Assembly: GCF_004336805.1 (NCBI RefSeq)
Contig: NZ_SJXM01000012.1
Location: forward strand, 37,571-101,570
DNA from: Aeromicrobium sp. IC_218
GTDB taxonomy: Bacteria; Actinomycetota; Actinomycetes; Propionibacteriales; Nocardioidaceae
Reading direction: 5' to 3'
Length of the DNA: 64,000 nt
Shown: one piece after another, positions 43,177 to 52,369 of the stretch
Numbering within the stretch: position 1 is the first letter of the stretch
Layout: each line of letters begins with the position of its first letter
The notes under the pieces: generated by a model
Database searches by the model: none
Told to the model about the DNA's origin: nothing
The model's input: the letters and a program-made list of their open reading frames with translations, nothing else
Program-made: the position numbers and the translations under genes

Positions 43177-44061
43177 ATGACGCTGCACCCCCAGTCCGTC
43201 GCGTTCCTGACCGACCTCGGCGAGCCGACGGTGCCGGACGCCGACCAGGTGCCGGCGGTGCGGGCCCAGGCCCGCGCCGCCGCCCTGGCGCAGAGCGACC
43301 GGATCGGTCTCGACGCCGTGCTCGACCTGGACGCCGACGGCGTGCCGGTGCGGCTGTACCGTCCGGCGCTCGGCGCACCCGCGGCGCTGTACGTCCACGG
43401 CGGCGGCTGGGTGCTGCACGACCTGGAGACGCACGACGCCTTCTGCCGCCACCTGGCCCACCGCACGGGCTGGGCGCTGCTGGCGGTCGACTACCGCCGG
43501 GCGCCCGAGCACCCGTACCCCGCGCCGCTGGACGACGTCGAGACGGCCGCCCGGTGGTTGCGCGAGCACGCCCGCACGCACCGCGTGGACGCGTCGTTCG
43601 TGCCGGGCATCGGCGACTCGTCCGGCGCGAACCTCGTCGCCGGGCTGACCGTGCGCGACGCCTCGCTGCTCGACATGCAGGTGCTGCTGTACCCGGCGAC
43701 CGACCGCGAGGGCGTCCTCGACCCGGCCCTGGACACGAACGCGCTGACCGCCGAGCAGATGGCCTGGTTCTGGCGCCAGTACGCCGACGGCTCCGCCTCG
43801 CCCGAGGTCTCGCCGCTGCGCCACGCCGACCTGGCGAGCACGCCGCCCACCGTCGTGGTGACCGCCGAGCACGACGTCCTGCGCGACCAGGGCGAGGCGT
43901 ACGCGTCGGCGCTGTCGCAGGCCGGCGTGCCGGTCAGCGCCTGGCGCGCACTGGGCGTCCCGCACTCGTTCTGGCGCATGCCCGACCGCTTCGACCTGTC
44001 GCGCGCGACGGTGCTCGCGGTCGGCGCGCTCATGGACGCCCGCCGCACCGCGCACCTGTAG
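43177..44061 (+). CDS. Alpha/beta hydrolase, HSL/LipP-like esterase
   Basis: 294 residues. Oxyanion motif HGGGW at 74-78, nucleophile S148 in GDSSGAN, acid in TAEHDVLRDQG and base in GVPHSFWR. It is cytoplasmic and acts on short-chain esters. Same superfamily as the gene at 3981 but distinct. An esterase (lipP, Rv2463) also lies in this neighbourhood in M. tuberculosis, although that one is a serine beta-lactamase-like enzyme of another family. Confidence 0.88.
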   Translation: MTLHPQSVAFLTDLGEPTVPDADQVPAVRAQARAAALAQSDRIGLDAVLDLDADGVPVRLYRPALGAPAALYVHGGGWVLHDLETHDAFCRHLAHRTGWALLAVDYRRAPEHPYPAPLDDVETAARWLREHARTHRVDASFVPGIGDSSGANLVAGLTVRDASLLDMQVLLYPATDREGVLDPALDTNALTAEQMAWFWRQYADGSASPEVSPLRHADLASTPPTVVVTAEHDVLRDQGEAYASALSQAGVPVSAWRALGVPHSFWRMPDRFDLSRATVLAVGALMDARRTAHL

Positions 44062-44102
44062 GGCGGGTCGTCGCCGCGCCCCCGACCTGGGAGACTGACG
44101 CC

Positions 44103-44553
<451 letters not shown>

Positions 44554-44561
<8 letters not shown>

Positions 44562-45363
44562 GGGGCACACCCTCCACCGGCTCGCCGGTGACCTGCTCGA
44601 GCGGCTCGGCGGACACGCCGTCCGCTCGTCCAGCCCGCAGGGCCGGTTCGCCGCAGATCTGCTCGACGGCCGCGAGCTGACCGGCGCCGAGGCGCACGGC
44701 AAGCACCTGCTCGTGGCGTTCGCCGACGTCGCGGAGCAGGTGCACGTCCACCTCGGGCTCTACGGCACGTTCACGTTCCTCGACGGCACCGACCTGCCCG
44801 TGGTCGGGCAGGTGCGTTGGCGCCTGGGGACGTCCGACGTCACTGCCGACCTCCGTGGTCCCACGGCCTGCGAGCTGCTGGACCCGGCGCAGGTGGACGC
44901 GCTGACGTCGCGCATCGGGCCGGACCCGCTGCGCGACGACGCCGATCCCGACCGGGCCTGGACTCGCATCTCGCGCAGCCGGACGCCCGTCGCCGCGCTG
45001 CTGATGGACCAGGCCGTCCTCGGCGGCGTCGGCAACGTCTACCGCGCCGAGGTGCTGTTCCGGCTCGGGCTCGACCCGATGACGCCGGGCCGCGAGCTCG
45101 ACCGCGCCACGTGGGACGCGATCTGGTCCGACCTCGCCGGTCTCATGCGCGAGGGCGTGCGTCTCGGCCGTATCGACACGGTGCGCCCCGAGCACGAGCC
45201 CGAGGCGATGGGCCGCGAGCCGCGGCAGGACGACCACGGGGGAGAGGTGTACGTCTACCGTCGCGAGGGGCAGCCGTGCCTGGTCTGCGGGACGCCGGTG
45301 CTGCGAAAAGATTTGGCGAACCGGAACCTGTTCTGGTGCCCGAGGTGCCAAAACTCCCACTAG
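44554..45363 (+). CDS. nei: Fpg/Nei-family DNA glycosylase (Nei2 type)
   Basis: 269 residues, TTG start inside the end of rpiB. P2-E3 of MPEGHT are the catalytic N-terminal proline and glutamate; GKHLLVAF supplies the conserved lysine. The H2TH helix pair (about 140-205: LLMDQAVLGGVGNVYRAEVLF) and the C-terminal zinc finger CLVCGTPV...FWCPRCQ complete the fold. It excises oxidised bases, mainly pyrimidines, and nicks by beta/delta elimination. Its TAG stop doubles as part of the next promoter. Confidence 0.94.
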
Positions 45364-45366
45364 AGT
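45361..45366 (+). promoter_or_regulatory. -10 box overlapping nei stop codon
   Basis: TAGAGT, 7 nt before the GTG at 45374; the first three bases are the nei stop codon. Confidence 0.5.
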
Positions 45367-45373
45367 GCGGCCC

Positions 45374-46477
45374 GTGAACGTCGTCGCGCGCCGCCCGGGA
45401 GCCGTGGGCTCCTGGTTGCACCGCCAGGTGCTCGAGTGGCGTTCCGGCACGCGCGCGAGCCAGGTGACGGCGACCGTCGTCCTGCTCGCCGTCGTCGCGC
45501 TGTCGCTGGCGCTGTCCATCCACGACTACGCGCTGATGCCGATCGCGGCCTACTTCTTCTACCTGTTCGTGGCGATGATCGTCCTGCGGTTCTGGCCGCT
45601 CGTGGTCGTCAGCGTCGCCGCCACCCTGGCCGGGTTCCTGAGCGTCGAGCTCGGCGCCTCGCCGACGCTGGCCCGGACGATGGCGGCGTGCATCCTCGTC
45701 GCCTCGGCGCTGCTCGTCGTCTTCCAGGCCAGCCTGCAGCGCACCGGCCTGCCGAGCGTGCTGGGCCAGGCGATGCTCGCCGACCTGCGCGACCGGCTGC
45801 AGCGCCAGAGCCGCGTGCCGGTGCTGCCCGCGGCGTGGCACTGCGAGACGTCCATGCTCAGCGCGGGCGGGTCCGGCTACGCGGGGGACTTCCTGGTCGC
45901 CGAGCTGAGCGAGGACCGCCGGCACCTGGAGATGGTGCTCGTGGACGTGTGCGGCAAGGGCGTCTCGGCCGCGACGCAGTCGTTGCAGTTCGCCGGTGCG
46001 CTCGGCGGTCTCATCGGGGCGCTGCCGCCCCAGGCGCTGATGGCCTCGGCCAACGACTTCCTGCTGCGCCAGGACGCCGAGGACGCGCTCGCCACCGCGG
46101 TGCACGTGCTGGTGAACCTCGAGACCGGTGCCTACGAGGTGACGAGCGCCGGTCACCCGCCCGCCCTGCGCTGGTGCTCGAAGGAGAGCCGCTGGGAGGT
46201 CGACCCCGCGCGCGGGCTCGCGCTCGGGGTGGCCCGTCGGCCGGAGTTCCACCGCAGCACGGGGGAGCTCGCGCCGGGCGAGGCGCTGGCGTTCTACACC
46301 GACGGCGTCGTCGAGACGCGCGACCGCTCGTTGACCGACGGCATCGCCTGGCTCCAGGACGCCGCGGCTCGCGCCGTCGAGCCGGGGTTCGAGGGCGCCG
46401 CCGCCCGACTCATGAAGCGCGTGCCGAGCGGCGACGACGACCGGGCCGTGCTCGTCCTGTGGCGCGACCCGGCCTGA
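45374..46477 (+). CDS. Membrane SpoIIE/PP2C-type serine phosphatase
   Basis: 367 residues from the GTG at 45374, favoured over GTG 45365 because of the -10 spacing. Three to four membrane helices (about 27-120) are followed by a PP2C/RsbU domain: GDFLVAEL, VLVDVCGKGVSA (metal-binding Asp), AGHPPALRW and LAFYTDGVVETRD. It probably dephosphorylates an anti-anti-sigma factor in response to a membrane signal, but no anti-sigma or STAS gene is nearby, so its partners lie elsewhere. Confidence 0.88.
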   Translation: MNVVARRPGAVGSWLHRQVLEWRSGTRASQVTATVVLLAVVALSLALSIHDYALMPIAAYFFYLFVAMIVLRFWPLVVVSVAATLAGFLSVELGASPTLARTMAACILVASALLVVFQASLQRTGLPSVLGQAMLADLRDRLQRQSRVPVLPAAWHCETSMLSAGGSGYAGDFLVAELSEDRRHLEMVLVDVCGKGVSAATQSLQFAGALGGLIGALPPQALMASANDFLLRQDAEDALATAVHVLVNLETGAYEVTSAGHPPALRWCSKESRWEVDPARGLALGVARRPEFHRSTGELAPGEALAFYTDGVVETRDRSLTDGIAWLQDAAARAVEPGFEGAAARLMKRVPSGDDDRAVLVLWRDPA

Positions 46478-46480
46478 CGG

Positions 46481-47164
46481 TCACCAGGTGCGGTCGACCT
46501 TGCGGTGGAACCGCTGGCCGGCCTTGCCGCCCAGGACGGCGAACACCAGCATCACCGCGAGCGCGGCGACGATCGTGATCGCGCCGCCGATGCTCAGGTC
46601 GTCCGTCGGGATCGGGACGTCCGGCACGTCGATGCGGTCCAGGACGTTGTACTGCGCCCCGAAGATCGCACCGACGATGGCGGCCACGATCACGACGAGC
46701 AGGCCGACGAGGAAGACGCCGACGCCCTGCTTGCCGCCGTCGAAGCGGGCCATGCGCCCGGCCACGTAGCCGCCGGCGAAGTAGCTGATCGCCAGCACCA
46801 CGAGCAGCACGACGGCCGCCCCGATGCCGATGGTGCCGCTCTGGCGCTCCAGGTCGGACTGCGTCACGTCGTTGGCGTTCCCGACGCCCGTGGCGATGGC
46901 GCCGACGATGCCGGACAGGATGATCGCCAGGCCCACGGCGACCAGCCAGCCGAAGAAGGCGACCACGAGGTGCATGCCGCCGAAGCGCTCGCGGCGTCGT
47001 TCGTGGACGTCCGCCTCGACGCGGCGTGCGTCGACGGCGGGGTCGCGGTGCGCCGGTGCCTCGTGGGCACCGTGCCGGCCGTGGTCGTGGGCGGTGGTCT
47101 CGGTCGGGGGCACGTCCGTCGTGCGGTCGTCCTGCCGGGGGTCGTCGTGGGAGTGGGTCGTCAT
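46481..47164 (-). CDS. Four-helix membrane protein with His-rich N-terminus, unknown function
   Basis: 227 residues, ATG with GGAGG upstream. A hydrophilic N-terminus (about 1-65) rich in His, Asp and Thr precedes four membrane helices at about 70-98, 113-137, 148-170 and 191-212. Gly-rich helices such as SYFAGGYVAGRMA recall YIP1/TIGR04086-type proteins, but no firm family. The His cluster (HDHGRHGAHEAPAHRD) could bind metal ions. Convergent with the phosphatase gene, 3 nt away. Confidence 0.7.
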   Translation of the reverse strand: MTTHSHDDPRQDDRTTDVPPTETTAHDHGRHGAHEAPAHRDPAVDARRVEADVHERRRERFGGMHLVVAFFGWLVAVGLAIILSGIVGAIATGVGNANDVTQSDLERQSGTIGIGAAVVLLVVLAISYFAGGYVAGRMARFDGGKQGVGVFLVGLLVVIVAAIVGAIFGAQYNVLDRIDVPDVPIPTDDLSIGGAITIVAALAVMLVFAVLGGKAGQRFHRKVDRTW

Positions 47165-47292
47165 GGTGGCCTCCGGTGCCTCGGGCCGCGTGCGCGGCTT
47201 GTGCTCCGCAGGACGTACCCGATGGGGAGCGGCGTAATCAGCGGCCCCGGGAACGACGAACGCCGGCCCCTTGGGGGACCGGCGTTCCGTGG

Positions 47293-47366
47293 AGCGGACG
47301 ACGAGACTCGAACTCGCAACATTCTGCTTGGAAGGCAGAGACTCTAACCAATTGAGCTACGTCCGC
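47293..47366 (-). tRNA. tRNA-Gly (anticodon TCC)
   Basis: Acceptor GCGGACG/CGTCCGC, D stem GCTC/GAGT, anticodon stem TCTGC/GCAGA with loop CTTCCAA (anticodon TCC), T stem GCGAG/CTCGT with loop TTCGAGT. CCA not encoded. Reads GGA/GGG. Confidence 0.96.
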
Positions 47367-47418
47367 GTTGCTGCCGAGGCAGCGCGACCATGATGCCACA
47401 TGGCCCCCGGGGCGCTCG

Positions 47419-47982
47419 TCAGGCGGTCGCCACCACGAGGTCCGCGGCCTCCCGAGTGCGCTCGCGGGCGAAGTGCTCGCGCTCCTGCTCCGCCCACACG
47501 TCCCACCACGGCTCGTACGTCGCTCCGTCGCGCTGCAGCGCCCGACGCTTGCGGACGGCCTCGGGCGCCTCGAGCCACAGCAGCCCGGACAGGTAGGTGC
47601 GGGCCAGGGACGCGCCGGACCCCACGCCGTCCAGGATCAGCACGCCGCCGGGCTCGACCGGCACCGGCTCGCCCGGAGCCGACGCCTCCCAGTCCCAGCG
47701 GCGGAAGGTCGCGGTTCGGTCCTCGGCCAGGCAGCCCAGGATCTGCCCGACCAGCACGGGCGTCGACGCGTCCAGCCCCTGCCAGCCGCGGTACAGGTCC
47801 TCCATGCTCAGGACGCGGGCGTCCAGGCGCGGCGCGAGCGCGGCGACGACGTCGGTCTTGCCGCTGCCGCTCGGGCCGTCGACGGCGATGACCGTCGTGC
47901 TCCCGCAGCGGGCCCCGCGCAGGTCGGCGAGGAGGGTCAGGGGTGCCGCCAGCTCCTCGTACCGTGGTGGTGCTGGGGGCAA
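47419..47982 (-). CDS. P-loop kinase, uridine kinase-like
   Basis: 187 residues from the TTG at 47982, with AGAGGA 7 nt upstream; longer frames run antisense through tRNA-Pro and are artefacts. Walker A is IAVDGPSGSGKT, with SMEDLYRGW after strand 2 and the RRALQRDG lid region. Related to small actinobacterial (uridine kinase/AAA_33-like) proteins; the phosphate acceptor is unknown. Placed between two tRNA genes. Confidence 0.78.
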   Translation of the reverse strand: MPPAPPRYEELAAPLTLLADLRGARCGSTTVIAVDGPSGSGKTDVVAALAPRLDARVLSMEDLYRGWQGLDASTPVLVGQILGCLAEDRTATFRRWDWEASAPGEPVPVEPGGVLILDGVGSGASLARTYLSGLLWLEAPEAVRKRRALQRDGATYEPWWDVWAEQEREHFARERTREAADLVVATA

Positions 47983-48021
47983 GACGGGTCCTCTAGAGTG
48001 AGACGCCGGCTCGGCCGGCAC

Positions 48022-48098
48022 CGGGATGTAGCGCAGCTTGGTAGCGCATCCGCTTTGGGAGCGGAGGGTCGCAGGTTCAAATCCTGTCATCCCGACCA
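48022..48098 (+). tRNA. tRNA-Pro (anticodon TGG)
   Basis: Acceptor CGGGATG/CATCCCG, D arm GCGC/GCGC, anticodon stem TCCGC/GCGGA with loop TTTGGGA (anticodon TGG), T stem GCAGG/CCTGT. The 3' CCA is encoded (ACCA at 48095-48098), unlike the other two tRNAs here. Confidence 0.96.
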
Positions 48099-48193
48099 GA
48101 GGGCCCGAGGAGGGGTCCGTGAGTGGTTGCGGCCCCGCACCGCCCCCGAAAGGCTCAGGGATCGGTCCGCCCCTCGGGGCTCGGGCGAAGGAG

Positions 48194-48234
48194 CCTTCGA
48201 CAGGCTCAGGCAGCGCCCTTCGACAGGCTCAGGG
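48194..48234 (+). repeat. Two direct copies of CCTTCGACAGGCTCAGG
   Basis: Copies at 48194-48210 and 48216-48234 separated by CAGCG. A partial third copy GGCTCAGGGATCGG is near 48153. They lie between tRNA-Pro and the DUF222 HNH gene. Confidence 0.85.
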
Positions 48235-48242
48235 ATCGGGAA

Positions 48243-49553
48243 TCAGGCGGGTTCGAGGGCCCGTGGTTGGTGCTTGACGTGGCGGGCGTGGCGCAGTGGG
48301 CGCTGTTGCGGGTCGATCCGTGACGGCGGGATGACTTCGACGACTCCGTCCGGACTCAACCTGGCTTGCCAGTCTGAGTCGTGGAGCAGGTGGTGGTGGA
48401 AGAAGCAGAACAGGGCCCCGTTGTCGATCGACGTCTCGCCGCCTTCGCTCCATGGTCGGAGGTGGTGTGCTTCGCACCAGCCGGGTGGTCGGTCACAGCC
48501 CTTCCACGAGCAGCCACCGTCCCGTTTCGCCAATGCGATGCGCTGGGACCTGTCGTGCAGGCGCTTCTGCTGACCGACGTCGAGCGGCTGGCTCGCGCCG
48601 TCGAGAACCATGGGGATGAGGTTGGCGCTGCAGGCGAATCGGCGGGCCTCGCTGGCGCTCATCGTGGCGCCGGTCGAGAGCGTGGCCCGCGAGATCCGGT
48701 CACGAAGGTCGTCCAGGTCGATGTTGATCGTGACGGTGGCGGCGACTCCGCCGGCCTGAGGGAAGCACTCACTGGGCAGGTGCTCGACGAGCTCGCAGAG
48801 GGCGAGTCCCATGCGACGGGCGTGGTCGAGGCGGCCGAACTCCTGGTCGGAGTGCTCGCCGTCGACGTCGCGGAAGATCGCGCCGTCGCGTCGGGGTGAG
48901 GCGAGGCCTTCGAGGACGGTCTTGAGCATGTCGGCCTGCACGTCGGGCAGCACCCCACGGATGCTGCTGCGGCCCTTGCCCATGCGGGTGATCGACAGGT
49001 GGGTGTCGTCCCAGGCCTGTTTCTCCTGGCGCTCCAGCTGCGCGCCGATGATCTCGTCGGCCGAGTCGGGGTCGACGACCTCCACGATCCGGTTGGCCAG
49101 GCGGCGCAGATCGTCGGCCCCGAACTCGGACGCGTGCTCCAGGAGGGTGGCCTCGGCGTCGTCGTGCTGCTCGTCCACGAACCACTCCGGCAGAGCATCG
49201 AGAGACTTCAGGATGATCGAGGCCTGTTCGGTCGTCAGTCGGCCCGTGCTCCAGCGCTCCTGCGTGATGCGTCCCCGGGTCGGATCGAGACGAGTCAGTG
49301 AGACGAGCTTGGAGGCTTCCCGCTTGGAGACGTTCGTGGTGCTGGCCAGCCAGACCGTCGGCGACGTGCAGCCGTCCTCACGGGGAAGGCCGCGATCCTC
49401 GGCCGCAGCCGTCAGCTTCACCGTCAACGCTTGGAGCGCGGACGCAGCCTGAGCGGCCGCCTGCAGCTCGGCACGGATCTCACGGTCGGTCAGCGTCCAC
49501 GGCTCGAGCGCGCTGGACTCCGCCAGCAGTGCCTGAACCTGGTCGCTGATCAT
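48243..49553 (-). CDS. DUF222/13E12-family HNH endonuclease
   Basis: 436 residues. The N-terminal DUF222 helical domain (about 1-320) contains the typical TERSWSTGRLTTEQA-like helix, and the C-terminal HNH reads CSWKGCDRPPGWCEAHHLRPWSEGG...LFCFFHHHLLH with the two CxxC-like and histidine metal sites. Members are repeated many times in actinobacterial genomes (REP13E12 in M. tuberculosis). A LexA-type SOS box lies 15 bp before the ATG, implying DNA-damage induction. Dispersed TTCGACA(G/A)GCTCAG repeats flank the gene on both sides. Confidence 0.9.
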   Translation of the reverse strand: MISDQVQALLAESSALEPWTLTDREIRAELQAAAQAASALQALTVKLTAAAEDRGLPREDGCTSPTVWLASTTNVSKREASKLVSLTRLDPTRGRITQERWSTGRLTTEQASIILKSLDALPEWFVDEQHDDAEATLLEHASEFGADDLRRLANRIVEVVDPDSADEIIGAQLERQEKQAWDDTHLSITRMGKGRSSIRGVLPDVQADMLKTVLEGLASPRRDGAIFRDVDGEHSDQEFGRLDHARRMGLALCELVEHLPSECFPQAGGVAATVTINIDLDDLRDRISRATLSTGATMSASEARRFACSANLIPMVLDGASQPLDVGQQKRLHDRSQRIALAKRDGGCSWKGCDRPPGWCEAHHLRPWSEGGETSIDNGALFCFFHHHLLHDSDWQARLSPDGVVEVIPPSRIDPQQRPLRHARHVKHQPRALEPA

Positions 49554-49568
49554 CCGAGACCCCCCGTG

Positions 49569-49584
49569 TCGAACGTTTGTTCTA
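49569..49584 (-). promoter_or_regulatory. LexA (SOS) box upstream of the HNH gene
   Basis: TCGAAC-GTTT-GTTCTA (plus-strand reading) matches the actinobacterial SOS consensus TCGAAC-N4-GTTCGA at all but one base pair. A TAGACT/TAGAAC -10 overlaps it on the minus strand. Confidence 0.75.
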
Positions 49585-49646
49585 GTCTACCTCGTGAAGG
49601 TGGCAGGAGCAACGCGATATCCACTGAAATCACAGTCTTTTTGGCG

Positions 49647-49663
49647 CTTCGACAAGCTCAGCG
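49647..49663 (+). repeat. Degenerate copy of the TTCGACAGGCTCAG repeat
   Basis: CTTCGACAAGCTCAGCG, one base different in the core (A for G). It sits in a stretch of locally lower GC (about 49605-49645) between the HNH and AraC genes. Confidence 0.7.
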
Positions 49664-49754
49664 AGCGAGGGTCGGGCGATCCGACGAACCAACCCTGCAC
49701 GCACCCAACCCCTTCGTCGTCAGCCCCTCGGGTGACCGAGCACTGAGGCTCCTT

Positions 49755-49768
49755 TTCGACAAGCTCAA
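49755..49768 (+). repeat. Degenerate repeat copy supplying the AraC stop codon
   Basis: TTCGACAAGCTCAA; its complement contains the TGA (49765-49767) that ends the AraC frame. Confidence 0.65.
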
Positions 49769-50769
49769 ACAGCGCTCGCAGCCCGCACTTCCCGCGGTGA
49801 CTGTCCCCACCAGCGGCGGGCGCACCGGGTGAGGGCCGACTGCTCGGACAGGCCGAGCGCGGCGGCCACCTGGGTCATCGGCATGTCGGTGGTCGTCAGG
49901 TAGGTCCGGGCCCGCTCGCGGCGCAGGCCGTCGAGGACGCGGGCAAACGTCGTGCCCTCGGCCTCGAGCCGTCGCTGCAGGGTGCGCGGGTGGACGGCGA
50001 GCAGCGAGGCCACCGCGGCGACGTCGACGGTCGTCGTGCCGAGCGACTCCTCGAGGACGGCGCGGACGCGCATCGTCACGTCCGAGCCGGGGGAGTCCGC
50101 GTACCGGCCGAGGTGCTCGAGCGCGAGGGTGCGCACCGTGACGTCGGCGTCGTCCAGCGGCCGGGTCATGAGGCTGGCCGGGACGCGCAGCAGCGCCTGG
50201 GCCTCGCCGACCCGCACGGGCGCGCCGAACCACTCCTCGTAGCGCGAGACGGGCGCGAGCGGCCGGTGCGGAAGCTCGACGCCGCGCAGCCCGTACCCGC
50301 CGCCGTGCAGGGCGCAGATCGAGCGGTGCAGGAAGCCCAGCCCCACGTCGGCCCCCTGGCGGAAGACGTCGCCGGCCGGCGTCCCGTAGCGCAGCGCCAC
50401 GAGCCCCGGCGTGCCGTGCGGGTCGGGCACGGCCTCCAGGCTCAGCCCCCGGGCGTGGACGAACAGGTAGCGCGCGCTGCAGGCCAGGGCGTCGCCGAGC
50501 GTGGGCGAGTTCTGGATCGCCACGGCCAGCGGCCCGAGCATGGCCAGGTCCTGGCGCTCGGCCAGGCGCAGGCCGAGGTCGGGCAGGTCGAGCTCGGCGG
50601 CGGCGAGCTCGAGCACGCGGGCGAGCGCGAGGTCCTCCACCAGCAGCTCGTCGTCGTGCAGGGCCTGGAGCGGGAGCCGGGCCCGGCGGGCCATCGCCTC
50701 GGGGTCGCCGCCGTGCTCGGTGACCAGCCGCGCGAACCCGCGCAGGCCGGCGGAGCGGATGTACGACAT
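49765..50769 (-). CDS. AraC-family regulator with Arabinose_bd-like N-terminal domain (OruR type)
   Basis: 334 residues from the ATG at 50769. A longer frame from 50826 would run across operator repeats and is less likely. The N-terminal sensor domain (about 1-220) belongs to the type with SIRSAGLRGF and LALAVQNSPTLGDAL-like segments. The C-terminal double HTH has VASLLAVHPRTLQRRLEAEGTTF and QVAAALGLSEQSALTRCARRWWGQSPREVR. Divergent from a monooxygenase-SDR operon, which it probably activates when a lipophilic substrate is present. Confidence 0.88.
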   Translation of the reverse strand: MSYIRSAGLRGFARLVTEHGGDPEAMARRARLPLQALHDDELLVEDLALARVLELAAAELDLPDLGLRLAERQDLAMLGPLAVAIQNSPTLGDALACSARYLFVHARGLSLEAVPDPHGTPGLVALRYGTPAGDVFRQGADVGLGFLHRSICALHGGGYGLRGVELPHRPLAPVSRYEEWFGAPVRVGEAQALLRVPASLMTRPLDDADVTVRTLALEHLGRYADSPGSDVTMRVRAVLEESLGTTTVDVAAVASLLAVHPRTLQRRLEAEGTTFARVLDGLRRERARTYLTTTDMPMTQVAAALGLSEQSALTRCARRWWGQSPREVRAASAV

Positions 50770-50775
50770 GTCGTC

Positions 50776-50807
50776 CAGGGTCAAGTAGTTGTCGCGCAGG
50801 GTCAAGT
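50776..50807. promoter_or_regulatory. AraC-type direct-repeat operator
   Basis: CAGGGTCAAGT at 50776-50786 and again at 50797-50807: exact 11-bp direct repeats 21 bp apart, two helical turns, as bound by AraC dimers. Located between the regulator and the monooxygenase start. Confidence 0.75.
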
Positions 50808-50840
50808 GCCACCCGACGCCAGCCACGCATGCTGGAACCC

Positions 50841-52355
50841 ATGAGCGAGAGCACGCAGCACGTCGACGTCGTCATCGTCGGAGCCGGCCTGTCCGGTGTC
50901 GGCGCCGCCTACCGCCTGCAGACGCAGGCGCCGGGACGCACCTACGCGATCCTCGAGTCGCGCGAGGCGATGGGCGGCACGTGGGACCTGTTCCGCTACC
51001 CGGGCGTCCGCTCGGACTCGGACATGTACACGCTCGGCTACGCCTTCAAGCCGTGGCGCGACGGCAAGTCGCTCGCCGACGGCGCCTCGATCCTGCAGTA
51101 CATCCGCGACACCGCGGACGAGTTCGGCATCGCCGACCGGGTCCAGTACTCCAGCAAGGTCGTCGGTGCCGACTTCGACACCACCACCTCCCGCTGGACG
51201 CTGACCATCGAGGACCCGCGCACGGGCGAGACGCGCACCATGACGTGCGGCTTCCTCTACTCCTGCGCCGGCTACTACGACTACGAGCAGCCGCACGCCC
51301 CCGTCTTCGAGGGCGTCGACGACTTCGCCGGCGAGGTGCTGCACCCGCAGTTCTGGCCCGAGGACGCCGACCTGGGCGGCAAGCGCGTGGTCGTCATCGG
51401 CTCCGGCGCCACCGCGGTCACGCTCGTCCCGTCGATGCTCAAGGGCGAGAACCCGGCCGCGCACGTGACGATGCTGCAGCGCACCCCGACCTGGATCAGC
51501 GCCGTCCCCTCGACCGACAAGAACGCCGAGCGGCTCAAGAAGGTGCTGCCGCCCGCGCTCGCGCACCGCGCCGTCCGGGCCAAGAACATCGCCTTCAGCA
51601 CCGCGTTCTACCAGTTCTGCCGCCGCCGGCCCGAGACCGCGCGCAAGCTGCTGACCGGCCTGGCCACGAAGGTCGTCGGGGACGCGCAGACCGTCGCCGA
51701 CCACTTCACCCCGACGTACGACCCGTGGGACCAGCGCCTGTGCGCCATCCCCAGCGGCGACCTGTTCCGGGCCGTCAAGGCCGGCGACGCGTCCGTCGTC
51801 ACCGCCCACGTCGACCGGTTCGTGCCCGAAGGCATCCGCCTGACGTCCGGCGAGGTGCTCGAGGCGGACGTCGTCGTGACCGCCACCGGGCTCAGGCTGC
51901 TCGCCTTCGGCGGCATCGAGCCGCACGTCGACGGCGAGCGGGTGCCGCTGGCCGACCAGTACGTCTGGAACGGCGCCATGATCACCGGCGTGCCGAACTT
52001 CGCGGTCTGCATCGGCTACACCAACGCGTCCTGGACGCTGCGCGCCGACCTCACCCACCGCCTGGTCGCGAAGGTCCTGAGCTGGATGGAGGAGCGCGGC
52101 CACACCGCCGTCGCGCCGCAGCCGGACGCCTCGCTGGCCCCGCAGCCGCTGCTCGACCTGGCCGCCGGCTACGTGCAGCGCTCGATCGACGCGTTCCCGC
52201 GCCAGGGCGACAAGCGGCCGTGGCAGGTGCGCCAGAACTACGTCCTGGACTCCGTCCACACGCTGCGCACCGACCTGGACCGGACCCTGGGCCCGGTCTC
52301 ACCGCGCCCGGCCACCACCGACCCCGCCACCGACCCCGTCCCCGTCGGCGCCTGA
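50841..52355 (+). CDS. Flavin-containing Baeyer-Villiger-type monooxygenase
   Basis: 504 residues from the ATG at 50841. FAD-binding GAGLSGVGA is near residue 15, NADPH-binding GSGATA near 190, and between them the type I BVMO fingerprint F-x-G-x-x-x-H-x-x-x-W-P (FAGEVLHPQFWP) near 165. It inserts oxygen next to ketones or oxidises heteroatoms using NADPH and O2. First gene of a two-gene operon with an SDR, which could supply ketone from alcohol. Controlled by the adjacent AraC regulator. Substrate unknown. Confidence 0.9.
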   Translation: MSESTQHVDVVIVGAGLSGVGAAYRLQTQAPGRTYAILESREAMGGTWDLFRYPGVRSDSDMYTLGYAFKPWRDGKSLADGASILQYIRDTADEFGIADRVQYSSKVVGADFDTTTSRWTLTIEDPRTGETRTMTCGFLYSCAGYYDYEQPHAPVFEGVDDFAGEVLHPQFWPEDADLGGKRVVVIGSGATAVTLVPSMLKGENPAAHVTMLQRTPTWISAVPSTDKNAERLKKVLPPALAHRAVRAKNIAFSTAFYQFCRRRPETARKLLTGLATKVVGDAQTVADHFTPTYDPWDQRLCAIPSGDLFRAVKAGDASVVTAHVDRFVPEGIRLTSGEVLEADVVVTATGLRLLAFGGIEPHVDGERVPLADQYVWNGAMITGVPNFAVCIGYTNASWTLRADLTHRLVAKVLSWMEERGHTAVAPQPDASLAPQPLLDLAAGYVQRSIDAFPRQGDKRPWQVRQNYVLDSVHTLRTDLDRTLGPVSPRPATTDPATDPVPVGA

Positions 52356-52369
52356 CTGAGAGGCCCACC

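Noticed and set aside
47983..48090. N-terminal extension of the P-loop kinase that reads MTGFEPATLRSQSG
   Set aside because: This peptide is the antisense translation of tRNA-Pro, a well-known annotation artefact.
48194..48234. Direct repeats considered as a CRISPR array
   Set aside because: There are only two full copies with a 5-nt spacer and no cas genes; the unit also occurs singly elsewhere, so it is a dispersed repeat.
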